Source: Erythrobacter sp. WG
GTDB lineage: Bacteria; Pseudomonadota; Alphaproteobacteria; Sphingomonadales; Sphingomonadaceae
Assembly: GCF_026586795.1 (NCBI RefSeq)
Contig: NZ_JAPFGY010000007.1
Coordinates: 55,300 to 119,299, forward strand
Length of the DNA: 64,000 bases
Reading direction: 5' to 3'
Shown: positions 27,484 through 36,175 of the stretch, piece after piece
Layout of the letters: each line of letters starts with the position of its first letter
Numbering within the stretch: the first letter of the stretch is position 1
Notes under the pieces: generated by a model
The model's database searches: none
What the model was told of the DNA's origin: nothing
What the model saw: only the letters and a program-made list of their open reading frames with translations
Position numbers and translations under genes: made by a program

Positions 27484-29253
27484 GTGGCTGGCGAACTCGA
27501 ACTCTCCCCGATGCTGTCGGACGCGCTGGTGATCCTCGGCGCGGCGGGCATCGTCATCCCGGTCTTCGCCCGGTTCCGCATCACGCCGATCATCGGCTTC
27601 ATCCTGATCGGCGTGGCGGTCGGCCCCTTCGGGCTCGGCTCGCTGGTCGAGCGGGTGCCCTGGCTCTACTACGTCACGATCAGCGACCGCGAGGCGCTCG
27701 CGCCCTTCGCCGATTTCGGGATCGTGCTGCTGCTCTTCGCGATCGGGCTGGAGCTGTCCTTCAACCGCCTGTGGGAGATGCGCCGGCTGGTGTTCGGCCT
27801 CGGCGCGCTCGAACTGCTGATCATCGGCGCCTCGCTCGCCGCCTTCCTCGGGGTGGCGGGGAGCATGAGCCTTGCGGGCGCGCTGGCGGTGGGCTTCGCG
27901 CTCGCCTTCTCCTCGACCGCCATCGTCCTGCCGATCAGCGGCACGCGCACCCCGGTGGGCCGCGCGGCGCTGTCGATGCTATTGTTCGAGGATATCATGA
28001 TCGTGCCGATCATCTTCATCCTCGGCGCGCTTGCCCCCAATGCGGCGGACGAGGGGTGGTCGGGCCTGGCCGAAACCCTGTGGCAGGGCGCGCTGGTGGT
28101 CGGCGTGCTGCTGGTGGCGGGCCGGTTCGCCCTCCCCCGCCTGTTCGCCCAGGCCGCGCGCACCAAGAACCCCGAGCTGTTCCTCGCCGCCTCGCTGCTG
28201 GTGGTGATCGGCGCGAGCCTCGCCACCGCGCTGGTCGGCCTGTCCCCCATCGTCGGCGCGCTGATCGCCGGGCTGCTGATCGCCGAGACCGAATACCACA
28301 CCGAGGTGGAACTCATCATGGAGCCGTTCAAGGGCCTTGCCCTGGGCGTGTTCCTCATCACCGTCGGCATGAGCATCAACCTTGCCGAGATCGCGGCGAG
28401 CTTCGGCGCCTTCGCGGCCGCCGTGGTCGGCGTGCTGGTGTTCAAGGCGGTCGTCACCGGCATCCTGCTGCGGCTGATGGGCGCCCGGCGCGGCACGGCA
28501 GCCGAGACCGGCGTGCTGATGGCCTCCCCGTCGGAGACCACCCTCATCGTGCTCGCCGCCGCGACCAGCGCGCTGGTGGTCGACACCGAAACCGCGCGCT
28601 TCTGGCAGACCGTCACCGCGATCGGCCTCACCATCACCCCGCTCCTCGCCCGGCTCGGCGCCATGCTCGCCCGGCGGGTCGACGGCGCGCCTGCCGCGCC
28701 GCTCGAGGACGACGCGGCCGAGCGCACGATCATCGTCGGCGGGGGCCGCGTCGGACGGCTGGTCGCCGACATGATGCAGGCGCATGGCAAGCCCTATGTG
28801 ATGATCGACACCGACCCCGACCTCGTCACCGCCGCGATCCGCGACGGCTACCGCGCGACCTTCGGCGATGCGGCGCGCGGCGACGCGCTCGCCCGGCTCG
28901 GGGTCGAGACCGCCCCGGCGGTGGTGCTGACCATGGACCAGCCGGTGCTCGCCCAGCGGCTCGTGACCAAGCTGCGGCAGACCTATCCCGATCTCCTGAT
29001 CGTCGCCCGCGCGCGCGACCCCGATCATGCCGCCGCGCTCTACCGCGCCGGGGCGAGCCACGCCGTGCCCGAGACGCTGGAGGCCTCGCTGCAACTCTCG
29101 GAAGCCGTGCTGGTCGAGATCGGCGTCGCGATGGGACCGGTGATCGCCTCGATCCACGCCAAGCGCGACGAATACCGCGAACAGCTCGAACGCGACGGCG
29201 GGCTCAGCGAAAAGCCCAAGCTGCGCAGCTCGCGGATGGCGGAGGGCACCTGA
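27484..29253 (+). CDS. Monovalent cation:proton antiporter (CPA2) with C-terminal TrkA-N domain
   Basis: 589 aa from GTG. Residues ~10-395 are about 12-13 hydrophobic segments of a Na+/H+ exchanger domain: GFILIGVAVGPFGLG, FADFGIVLLLFAIGLELS, AFSSTAIVLPI and SPIVGALIAGLLIAET are typical of KefB/KefC-like proteins. After ~415 an RCK/TrkA-N Rossmann domain begins with IIVGGGRVGRLVADMM. K+ efflux in exchange for protons, gated by NAD(H) or a related ligand, is the expected role. The start has no strong ribosome binding site. Confidence 0.92.
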   Translation: MAGELELSPMLSDALVILGAAGIVIPVFARFRITPIIGFILIGVAVGPFGLGSLVERVPWLYYVTISDREALAPFADFGIVLLLFAIGLELSFNRLWEMRRLVFGLGALELLIIGASLAAFLGVAGSMSLAGALAVGFALAFSSTAIVLPISGTRTPVGRAALSMLLFEDIMIVPIIFILGALAPNAADEGWSGLAETLWQGALVVGVLLVAGRFALPRLFAQAARTKNPELFLAASLLVVIGASLATALVGLSPIVGALIAGLLIAETEYHTEVELIMEPFKGLALGVFLITVGMSINLAEIAASFGAFAAAVVGVLVFKAVVTGILLRLMGARRGTAAETGVLMASPSETTLIVLAAATSALVVDTETARFWQTVTAIGLTITPLLARLGAMLARRVDGAPAAPLEDDAAERTIIVGGGRVGRLVADMMQAHGKPYVMIDTDPDLVTAAIRDGYRATFGDAARGDALARLGVETAPAVVLTMDQPVLAQRLVTKLRQTYPDLLIVARARDPDHAAALYRAGASHAVPETLEASLQLSEAVLVEIGVAMGPVIASIHAKRDEYREQLERDGGLSEKPKLRSSRMAEGT

Positions 29254-29265
29254 CGGCCGCCCGGA

Positions 29266-29596
29266 TCACGTCCGGCGCGTGACCGTCACCACCAGCCCGC
29301 CCGCTCCCTCGATCACCCGCGTCTCGCCCGCGCCGATCGGGACGAACACCTTGATCTGCGAGACGCGCTGGCCGCTTTCGGCGCAGTCGTCGGGTCGCCG
29401 GGTCCAATGGGCATAGACCTTGAACTCGTAGCCATGGGCCAGATCGATCGGCACCACCTCGGCGATGATCGCGCTGCGGCGCGTCGTCTTGCGCGGCCGG
29501 CATTTCGCGCTCTTGTCCCGCCGCCGGGGCCGCCATCCCGAGGCACGCGGCCAGCAGGAAAGCAGGGAGCGCCCCGGCCCGGACGGGTCCGCGCAT
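29266..29596 (-). pseudogene. Small exported protein, apparently frameshifted
   Basis: Two half-genes in different frames look like one. The 5' half starts at the ATG at 29596, which overlaps the upstream stop (TGATG), and encodes a clear signal peptide (GALPAFLLAACLGMAAPAAGQ). That frame then degenerates into Arg-rich sequence. The neighbouring frame, open from just before 29595 down to 29266, holds the mature domain: IDLAHGYEFKVYAHWTRRPDDC and VIEGAGGLVVTVTRRT, which aligns with the C-terminus of the upstream gene (SLTASWTRPSADC, AIEGDGGLRIELTRRR). A one-base shift in about 29500-29530 would join them into ~110 aa. It could be a real mutation or a sequencing error. GTG at 29457 could start a truncated form. 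Confidence 0.65.
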
Positions 29597-30192
29597 CACC
29601 GCCGCCGGGTGAGCTCGATGCGCAGCCCCCCATCGCCTTCGATCGCCCGGCTCTGTCCAGGCGCAAGCACGATGGCGGTTTCGATCCCGACCGTGCGCGT
29701 CCCGGGAAGCGCGCAATCCGCAGACGGCCGCGTCCATGATGCGGTCAGCGACAGCGGCTGGCCCTCGCTGCGCCCATAGGCTTGGCGCAAGGTGAAATTG
29801 AGACCCGTCTGACGCCGCGCGTAGATCTGGCGCTCGCTCTGGTCGGCGCAGACCGCATCGCCTTGCTGCAAGGTCATGTTGAACTGAGCGCCCCGCTGCG
29901 CTTCGACACGCAGGTCGCCCGACCACAATTCCCTGCCGCCGCCGGTGATCCGCACGAAGACGTCGGCAGGCGGCACCTGGCTGCCGGTCGCGGGGGCCTC
30001 GGAGGTGTAGATCATCGCCGGCGGCGGCGCGATCCGCACCGGCTCGGGCGGGCTTTGACCGGCGGACGATGCCGGTGTCACCCGCGGCGCTGCGTCCTGG
30101 GCCTGGGCCTGGGCCTGGGCGATGGCATAAGGCATCAAGGCGGCGGCCAGCGTTGCCATCCCCGGGCCAAGGATCCTGATGATCGTCCGCAT
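29596..30192 (-). CDS. Exported hypothetical protein, paralogue of the frameshifted neighbour
   Basis: 198 aa. An N-terminal hydrophobic segment ending in AIAQAQAQAQDA acts as a signal peptide. A Pro/Ser linker follows, then a ~120-residue beta-rich domain (FVRITGGGRELWSGDLRVEA, GLNFTLRQAYG, PLSLTASWTRPSADC) with two Cys that may pair. Its last ~50 residues match the next gene downstream, so the two are tandem paralogues. No known family recognised. It lies 80 bp downstream of alaS on the same strand. Confidence 0.78.
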   Translation of the reverse strand: MRTIIRILGPGMATLAAALMPYAIAQAQAQAQDAAPRVTPASSAGQSPPEPVRIAPPPAMIYTSEAPATGSQVPPADVFVRITGGGRELWSGDLRVEAQRGAQFNMTLQQGDAVCADQSERQIYARRQTGLNFTLRQAYGRSEGQPLSLTASWTRPSADCALPGTRTVGIETAIVLAPGQSRAIEGDGGLRIELTRRR

Positions 30193-30272
30193 AGTGTGCT
30201 CCCCTTACGTGCGATCGGGGATATCAGGCGTGTCCCGTTAATTTTCTGTCATTGCACGACAATCGCGGAGGC

Positions 30273-32930
30273 TCAGGCGGCCAGCACGGCCTTCACCGCG
30301 GCAATCGCCTCGGCCGCCTTGCTGCCGTCCGGGCCGCCGCCCTGCGCCATGTCGGGCCGTCCGCCGCCACCCTTGCCGCCGAGCGCCTCCACGCCGGCGC
30401 GAACGAGGTCGACGGCGCTGAACCGCGCCGTCAGATCGTCGGTGACGGCGGCGGCGATGCTCGCCCTGCCCTCGTTCACCGCGACCAGCACCGCAACGCC
30501 CGAACCCATGCGCTGCTTGGCCGCATCGAGCAGCGGGCGCAGTTCCTTGGGATCGAGGCCGTCGAGCACCTGGCCCGAGAAGGTCACGCCTGCGACGGTC
30601 TCGTCCGCGCTCGCGGCACCTGCGCCCGCGCCGCCTCCGCCCAGCGCCAGCGCCTTCCTGGCCTCGGCCAGCTCCTTCTCGAGCCGCTTCCTCTCCTCGA
30701 GCAGCGCGGCGAGGCGCGCGGGCACTTCTTCCGGGGTCGCGCGGATCACGCCGGCGGCGGCCTTCAGCGCTTCCTCGCGGCCGACCAGCCATTGCCGCGC
30801 GCTCTCGCCGGTCAGCGCCTCGATGCGACGCACGCCCGAGGAGACCGCGCTTTCCGAGACGATCCGGAACACCCCGATATCGCCCGTCGCGCGCACATGG
30901 GTGCCGCCGCACAGCTCGACCGAATAGTTGCGCCCTTCCTTGCCGGCGCGGCCCATTGATAGCACGCGGACCTCGTCGCCGTATTTCTCCCCGAACAGCG
31001 CCAGCGCGCCTGCGGCGACCGCATCGTCGGGGGTCATCAGGCGGGTGCCGACCGTCTCGTTGGCGCGGATCTCGGCGTTCACCTCTTCCTCGATGGCGGC
31101 GATGTCCTGCGCGGTGAGCGCGCCCGGATGCGAGAAGTCGAAGCGCAGCCGGTCCTCGGCGACCAGCGAGCCCTTCTGGGTGACGTGCTGCCCAAGCCGG
31201 TTGCGCAGCGCGGCGTGGACGAGGTGCGTCGCCGAATGGTTGGCGCGGATACGGTCGCGGCGCTCGGCGTCGACCTTGAGTTCGACCGTGTCGCCGACCG
31301 CGACCGCGCCCGCGTCGATGCGCACCTGGTGCGCGTGGAGCCGGCCGAGCGGCTTCGATGTGTCGGTGACGGTCGCCTTCAGCCCGGAAAGGCTGGCGAT
31401 GGTGCCGGCGTCGCCGGTCTGGCCGCCGCTCTCGCCGTAGAAGGGGGTCTGGTTGGTGAGGATCACCACCTCCTCGCCTGCGGAGGCGCGGTCGACTTCC
31501 TTGCCGCCTTTGACGATCGCGACCACGCGGCCCTCGCCGCTGGTGGCGGCATAGCCGGTGAACTCGGTGGCACCCTCGCGCTCGGCGATGTCGAACCACA
31601 CCTCGCCCGAGGCCGCCTCGCCCGAGCCCTTCCACGCGGCGCGCGCGGCGGCCTTCTGGCGGGCCATCGCGGCGTCGAAGCCCGCCTTGTCGACGCCGAT
31701 GCCGCGTGCGCGCAGGGCGTCCTCGGTGAGATCGTAGGGGAAGCCGTAGGTGTCGTAGAGGCGGAAGGCGACCTCGCCGTCGAGCTCGGCTCCTTCGGCG
31801 AGCGTGCCGGTCGCCTCGTCGAGGAGCTTCAGGCCCTTGTCGAGGGTGCGGCGGAACTGGGTCTCCTCGCGCTCGAGCACTTCCTGGATCAGCGCCTGGC
31901 CGCGGGTGAGTTCGGGATAGGCCTGGCCCATTTCGCCGACGAGCGCAGGCACGAGGCGATGCATCAGCGGCTCGCTCGCGCCGAGGAGGTGGGCGTGGCG
32001 CATCGCGCGGCGCATGATGCGCCTGAGGACATAGCCGCGCCCTTCGTTCGAGGGGAGCACACCGTCGGCCATGAGGAAACTGGTGGAGCGCAGGTGATCG
32101 GCGATGACCCGGTGCGAGGCCGCATTGTCGCCCTTCGCCGCGACGCCGGTAAGCGATTCCGAGGCGGCGATCAGCGCCTTGAAGGTGTCGGTGTCGTAGT
32201 TGTCGTGGACGCCCTGCAGGACGGCGGCGACGCGCTCGATCCCCATGCCGGTGTCGATCGAGGGCTTGGGCAGGTCGCGGCGCGTGCCATCGGCCTGTTG
32301 CTCGTATTGCATGAACACGAGGTTCCAGACCTCCACGAAGCGGTCGCCGTCCTCCTCGGGGCTGCCGGGAGGGCCGCCGGGGATGTGCTCGCCGTGATCG
32401 TAGAAGATTTCCGAGCAGGGCCCGCAGGGGCCGGTGTCGCCCATCGACCAGAAGTTGTCGCTGGTGGGGATGCGGATGATGCGGTCCTCGGGGAGGTCCG
32501 CGATCCTGCGCCACAGGCCCGCGGCCTCGTCGTCGGTGTGGTAGACGGTGACGGTGAGCCGGTCCTTGGGCAGGCCCCACTCCTTCGTCAGCAGGGTCCA
32601 GGCGTGAGTGATCGCCTGTTCCTTGAAATAGTCGCCGAAGGAGAAATTCCCCAGCATTTCGAAGAAGGTATGGTGCCGCGCGGTGTAGCCGACATTGTCG
32701 AGGTCATTGTGCTTGCCGCCGGCGCGGACGCATTTCTGGGCGGAGGCCGCGCGGGGGCTGGCCGGGGTCTCGAGGCCGGTGAAGACGTTCTTGAACGGCA
32801 CCATCCCGGCGTTGACGAACATCAGCGTCGGATCGTTGTAGGGAACGAGCGGCGCGCTCGGCGTGGGGGCGTGGCCGTTCCTCCCGAAAAAGTCGAGGAA
32901 GGAACGGCGGATCTCGTTGGTCGACGTCAT
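30273..32930 (-). CDS. alaS: Alanyl-tRNA synthetase
   Basis: 885 aa, normal length from the ATG at 32930 ([20 protein letters not shown]). Longer in-frame starts are non-homologous. It charges tRNA-Ala. Class II catalytic core is N-terminal ([31 protein letters not shown]). The editing domain has the zinc motif [12 protein letters not shown] and [11 protein letters not shown]. The C-Ala oligomerisation domain ends with the [15 protein letters not shown] motif. recA lies upstream on the same strand, and recA-alaS is a recurring order in this group. Confidence 0.97.
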   Translation of the reverse strand: MTSTNEIRRSFLDFFGRNGHAPTPSAPLVPYNDPTLMFVNAGMVPFKNVFTGLETPASPRAASAQKCVRAGGKHNDLDNVGYTARHHTFFEMLGNFSFGDYFKEQAITHAWTLLTKEWGLPKDRLTVTVYHTDDEAAGLWRRIADLPEDRIIRIPTSDNFWSMGDTGPCGPCSEIFYDHGEHIPGGPPGSPEEDGDRFVEVWNLVFMQYEQQADGTRRDLPKPSIDTGMGIERVAAVLQGVHDNYDTDTFKALIAASESLTGVAAKGDNAASHRVIADHLRSTSFLMADGVLPSNEGRGYVLRRIMRRAMRHAHLLGASEPLMHRLVPALVGEMGQAYPELTRGQALIQEVLEREETQFRRTLDKGLKLLDEATGTLAEGAELDGEVAFRLYDTYGFPYDLTEDALRARGIGVDKAGFDAAMARQKAAARAAWKGSGEAASGEVWFDIAEREGATEFTGYAATSGEGRVVAIVKGGKEVDRASAGEEVVILTNQTPFYGESGGQTGDAGTIASLSGLKATVTDTSKPLGRLHAHQVRIDAGAVAVGDTVELKVDAERRDRIRANHSATHLVHAALRNRLGQHVTQKGSLVAEDRLRFDFSHPGALTAQDIAAIEEEVNAEIRANETVGTRLMTPDDAVAAGALALFGEKYGDEVRVLSMGRAGKEGRNYSVELCGGTHVRATGDIGVFRIVSESAVSSGVRRIEALTGESARQWLVGREEALKAAAGVIRATPEEVPARLAALLEERKRLEKELAEARKALALGGGGAGAGAASADETVAGVTFSGQVLDGLDPKELRPLLDAAKQRMGSGVAVLVAVNEGRASIAAAVTDDLTARFSAVDLVRAGVEALGGKGGGGRPDMAQGGGPDGSKAAEAIAAVKAVLAA

Positions 32931-32993
32931 GGCCGTGCAGTTAGGGAACACGAGCGATTTGCGCAATGGACCGCGAAAAGAGGCGGCTTTGAC

Positions 32994-33041
32994 GGGGGCG
33001 GAGCGGGGCTCTGGCGGGGGTCGAGCAGGGCTCTGGCGGGG
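32994..33041 (+). repeat. G-rich array in the recA-alaS gap
   Basis: Plus-strand units GGGGGCGGAGC, GGGGCTCTGGC, GGGGGTCGAGC, GGGCTCTGGC, GGGG form a short degenerate tandem array. Similar in composition to the arrays at 24162 and 60592. It lies in the 310-bp recA-alaS gap, otherwise occupied by the recA terminator. Confidence 0.5.
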
Positions 33042-33111
33042 ACGAGGGCACAGGCAGGCCGCCGCTGGAGAGGGCGTGAACGAGGTCTCCGATCGCCGCC
33101 CCCCACAAAGC

Positions 33112-33155
33112 GAAAGGCCGGCGCGGGCCCTTGGGGGAGGCCCACGCCGGCGTTC
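33112..33155 (-). terminator. Probable terminator of recA
   Basis: Read on the minus strand, a long G/C stem (AACGCCGGCGTGGGCC pairing with GGGCCCGCGCCGGC, one mismatch/bulge) is followed by CTTTCGCTTT, about 85 bp past the recA stop codon. Confidence 0.65.
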
Positions 33156-33240
33156 CGCTTGTCCGGGCGTGTAGTGGGGACAGCCGGGCCGCACGGGAGC
33201 GGGACACTCCGCCGGGCCCGGGCTCACGCCCGCTTGGGAA

Positions 33241-34308
33241 TCACATGTCCGAGTCCGCGTCCGGCCCGGTCATCATCTCCCCGGCGACCTGGTCGGTGCG
33301 GCTGCGGATCGCAGCTTCCAGCCGGTCGCAAACTTCCGGGTTTTCGCGCAGGTAGGTCTTGGCGTTCTCGCGCCCCTGCCCGATGCGGATCGAATCGTAG
33401 GAGAACCAGCTCCCCGACTTTTCGACGAGGCCCGCCTTGACCCCGAGATCGAGGATCTCGCCGATCTTCGAGATGCCCTCGCCGTACATGATGTCGAACT
33501 CGACCTGCTTGAAGGGCGGCGCGACCTTGTTCTTGACGACCTTCACCCGCGTGGTGTTGCCGGTGATCTCGTCGCGCTCCTTGATCTGGCCGGTGCGGCG
33601 GATGTCGAGACGCACGGAAGCGTAGAACTTCAGCGCATTGCCGCCGGTGGTGGTTTCGGGGTTCCCGTACATCACCCCGATCTTCATGCGCAGCTGGTTG
33701 ATGAAGATCACCATGCAGCGCGAGCGGCTGATCGAGCCGGTCAGCTTGCGCAGGCTCTGGCTCATCAGGCGCGCCTGGAGGCCGACGTGGCTGTCGCCCA
33801 TCTCGCCCTCGATCTCCGCGCGCGGCACCAGCGCCGCGACCGAATCCACCACCAGCACGTCGATCGCGTTGGAGCGCACCAGCGTGTCGGTGATCTCCAG
33901 CGCCTGCTCGCCCGTGTCGGGCTGCGAGACGATCAGCTCGTCGATATCGACGCCGAGCTTCTTGGCATAGACCGGATCGAGCGCGTGCTCCGCGTCGACG
34001 AAGGCCGCGGTGCCGCCCGCCTTCTGCGCTTCGGCGATGACGTGCAGCGCGAGCGTGGTCTTGCCCGAGCTTTCCGGGCCATAGACCTCGATCACCCGGC
34101 CGCGCGGCAGGCCGCCGATGCCCAGGGCAATGTCGAGACCCAGCGAACCGGTCGAGATCGCCTCGACCTGCATGGTCTCCTTCGAGCCCAGCTTCATCGC
34201 CGAACCCTTGCCGAAGGCACGATCGATCTGCGACAGCGCGGCTTCCAGAGCCTTTTGACGATCCACGGCTTTCCTGTCCTCTTCGACCAGTTTCAGTTGG
34301 GTAGCCAT
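33241..34308 (-). CDS. recA: Recombinase RecA
   Basis: 355 aa. Homologous recombination and SOS coprotease. Walker [10 protein letters not shown] (~residues 74-82), [14 protein letters not shown], the L1/L2 DNA-binding loops around [17 protein letters not shown] and [13 protein letters not shown], and an acidic C-terminal tail (GPDADSDM). It is the last gene before a probable terminator. An SOS box lies upstream. Confidence 0.98.
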   Translation of the reverse strand: MATQLKLVEEDRKAVDRQKALEAALSQIDRAFGKGSAMKLGSKETMQVEAISTGSLGLDIALGIGGLPRGRVIEVYGPESSGKTTLALHVIAEAQKAGGTAAFVDAEHALDPVYAKKLGVDIDELIVSQPDTGEQALEITDTLVRSNAIDVLVVDSVAALVPRAEIEGEMGDSHVGLQARLMSQSLRKLTGSISRSRCMVIFINQLRMKIGVMYGNPETTTGGNALKFYASVRLDIRRTGQIKERDEITGNTTRVKVVKNKVAPPFKQVEFDIMYGEGISKIGEILDLGVKAGLVEKSGSWFSYDSIRIGQGRENAKTYLRENPEVCDRLEAAIRSRTDQVAGEMMTGPDADSDM

Positions 34309-34393
34309 CGCACGCGCTCCTTCGCTTGCCTAGGGGAGGAAAAGGACTTTTCCGCCGCCCTGTGGGAGCCGATGTATACCATTTGTTCTACTG

Positions 34394-34408
34394 GAACAAG
34401 TAGGGAAC
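34394..34408 (-). promoter_or_regulatory. LexA (SOS) box of recA
   Basis: On the minus strand the sequence is GTTCCCTACTTGTTC, a direct repeat GTTC-N7-GTTC, the alphaproteobacterial LexA target. It is 86 bp ahead of the recA start. The same segment also forms an inverted repeat TTGTTC-TACTG-GAACAA (34384-34400) with the second half-site. Confidence 0.85.
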
Positions 34409-34444
34409 GAAAATAAATCGCGCGGCGTCTTGCGCGGGGCTTTC

Positions 34445-36079
34445 CTACCCGCCTGCCGCCCCGCGCAGCTGCCAGTCAAAGCTGCGCGCCGTATTGGCCG
34501 GCAGGGTCACTTCCACCGTCTGCATCCCGTTCTTCACCACCACCTTCCCCGGCGCGCGCAGCGCCGTGCCGGGCGGGGCGAGCTGGAGCCGCACGGTCAC
34601 CGGATGCGGATTGGCGTTGGTCAGCTCGGCGCGCATCCGCGTCCAGTCGCGCACGCCCCGCCCTGCCGCGGCAAGCGCCGCGCAGCGGGCAAAGACCTGC
34701 CGACTCTCGCCCAGCGCCAGTTCCATCTCCTGCCCGCGCGCATAGTCGCGCACAGCGGCCTTGCCGGCGAGCTGGTCGCCGCGCGGGCCTGGTTCGTAGA
34801 GCGTCAGCGCCCCCTGCGGCAGGGCGATGCCGAGGCCCCTTGCCTCCTCGTTGCGGGTAATCAGCAACAGGCTTGCCGGGGCAGGCTCCTCGCCCCCGTT
34901 CCCGAAATCGGCAGAGGGATCGCAGGACGCCTGATAGAGGTAGCGGCCCCTGACGGCTTCCTTGTCGAGGAAGGCGACCTGCTTCATCGCCTTGGCGGAA
35001 ACGTCGATGCGTCCGGGTACGCGAAACAGCTTGAGATCGCCAAGGTCCTCCTCGCTCGCGGTCATCACCCGCGCGCCGGTGACGACGATCATGTCCGCCT
35101 CGCGCGCCATCATGGCGGGCGCGGGCGCGGCCCTCATCGGCGGTGGCGGCGGAGGGGGCGGCGGCGGCGGAGCGAAGGGGACCCCGGCCGCGGTGCTGCC
35201 GATCGGCCAGCATTCGAGCCGCAGCGGCGCGGCGCGCGGCGGATCGGCGAGGCTGCGATAGTCGCTCTCCACGTTAAGCCGGCCGGCGACGATCTGGAGC
35301 CGCGCCTGCCCGAAGCCTTGCGCATTGTCGTTGACCAGCGTGAGCCAGCTCAGCAGCGCCATCCCGACCTCGCCGCCCGCGCCCTTCTCCGCGAGCGTCG
35401 CGACGTAGTTCGCCTGCCAGTCGAAGCCCCAGGCGAGATAGGTGAGCGTTACCTCGTAGGTGCCGCCTTCGGGCGAGAGGGTGTCGACCGAGAAGACCGG
35501 CTGCGCCGAGAGACCCGGCGGGACACGCGAGAAAGATAGGCTCTCGGGCAGGCCCGAACAGCGCACCGCCTCGAAGCCCTCGTCTGTCTGGAGCACCAGC
35601 CCGCCGTCGGCACGGGTGCGCACGATCGCCTGCTGCGAACGGGCCGCGCCCGTGGCGGGATCGGTGCGGGTGATGGTGACGCGGTTGCCGAGCGTCCCGT
35701 CGACCAGCGCGGCCGGGCTGAGGAGCTGGGCGTTGCGGTTCTTCTCGATGGTGCCGCCGGGCAGGCCGGTGACGATCGCCGAGACGCCGATCATGCCTTC
35801 CGCGACGCCTTCGAAGCGGATCGTGGACTGGCCCCTCGGCAGCGTGACGCGGCGCGTCTCGGAGATCATCGCGAGGCCTTGCGGATTGCGGCGGTCGAGC
35901 GCGGCATCCGCGGGGCGGTCGGGATCGCGGTAGACGGTGACGGCGATATCGGAAGGCGCCGCGGCGTCGACCACCTCGCGCGCGGCGAGAGGTGCGGCGG
36001 ACGCGAGGCACAGCGCGGCGACGAGGCCCGCCCATCTTCTCCCCTCCCCTCGGGGAGGGGTTGGGGGTGGGGGCTCCAT
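34445..36079 (-). CDS. DUF4139 domain-containing exported protein with polyproline segment
   Basis: 544 aa from the in-frame ATG at 36079. A GTG at 36166, nine bases after the upstream gene, is an alternative. A signal peptide follows (WAGLVAALCLASAAPLAA). The body is beta-rich, similar to the upstream gene: GLPESLSFSRVPPGLSAQP, YLAWGFDWQANYVATLAEKG, and a C-terminal TRMRAELTNANPHPVTV domain. In the middle an 11-proline run is followed by MIVVTGARVMTASEEDLGDLKLFRVP, whose IVVTGAR resembles the plug start of TonB receptors. Family function is unknown. The N-terminal codons are made of a palindromic repeat. Confidence 0.8.
   Translation of the reverse strand: MEPPPPTPPRGEGRRWAGLVAALCLASAAPLAAREVVDAAAPSDIAVTVYRDPDRPADAALDRRNPQGLAMISETRRVTLPRGQSTIRFEGVAEGMIGVSAIVTGLPGGTIEKNRNAQLLSPAALVDGTLGNRVTITRTDPATGAARSQQAIVRTRADGGLVLQTDEGFEAVRCSGLPESLSFSRVPPGLSAQPVFSVDTLSPEGGTYEVTLTYLAWGFDWQANYVATLAEKGAGGEVGMALLSWLTLVNDNAQGFGQARLQIVAGRLNVESDYRSLADPPRAAPLRLECWPIGSTAAGVPFAPPPPPPPPPPPMRAAPAPAMMAREADMIVVTGARVMTASEEDLGDLKLFRVPGRIDVSAKAMKQVAFLDKEAVRGRYLYQASCDPSADFGNGGEEPAPASLLLITRNEEARGLGIALPQGALTLYEPGPRGDQLAGKAAVRDYARGQEMELALGESRQVFARCAALAAAGRGVRDWTRMRAELTNANPHPVTVRLQLAPPGTALRAPGKVVVKNGMQTVEVTLPANTARSFDWQLRGAAGG
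36039..36073. repeat. CCCTCCCC/GGGGAGGGG repeat inside a 5' coding end
   Basis: Unit CTCCCCTCCCC-TCGGGGAGGGG followed by TTGGGGGTGGGG belongs to the family at 8423-8523 and 42783. Read on the minus strand it encodes PPPPTPPRGEGR at the start of the DUF4139 protein, in front of the signal peptide, and places GGGGAGGGGAGAAG upstream of an out-of-frame ATG. Confidence 0.75.
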
Positions 36080-36175
36080 GCCAGCGGCCACGCGCGAGGC
36101 CTGCGGCCTCGCCCCGCCCCCGGCGCCTTCCGGAAGGGAAAGGCGATTGCAGACCCAGCGTCCCACGGCTCCGCC

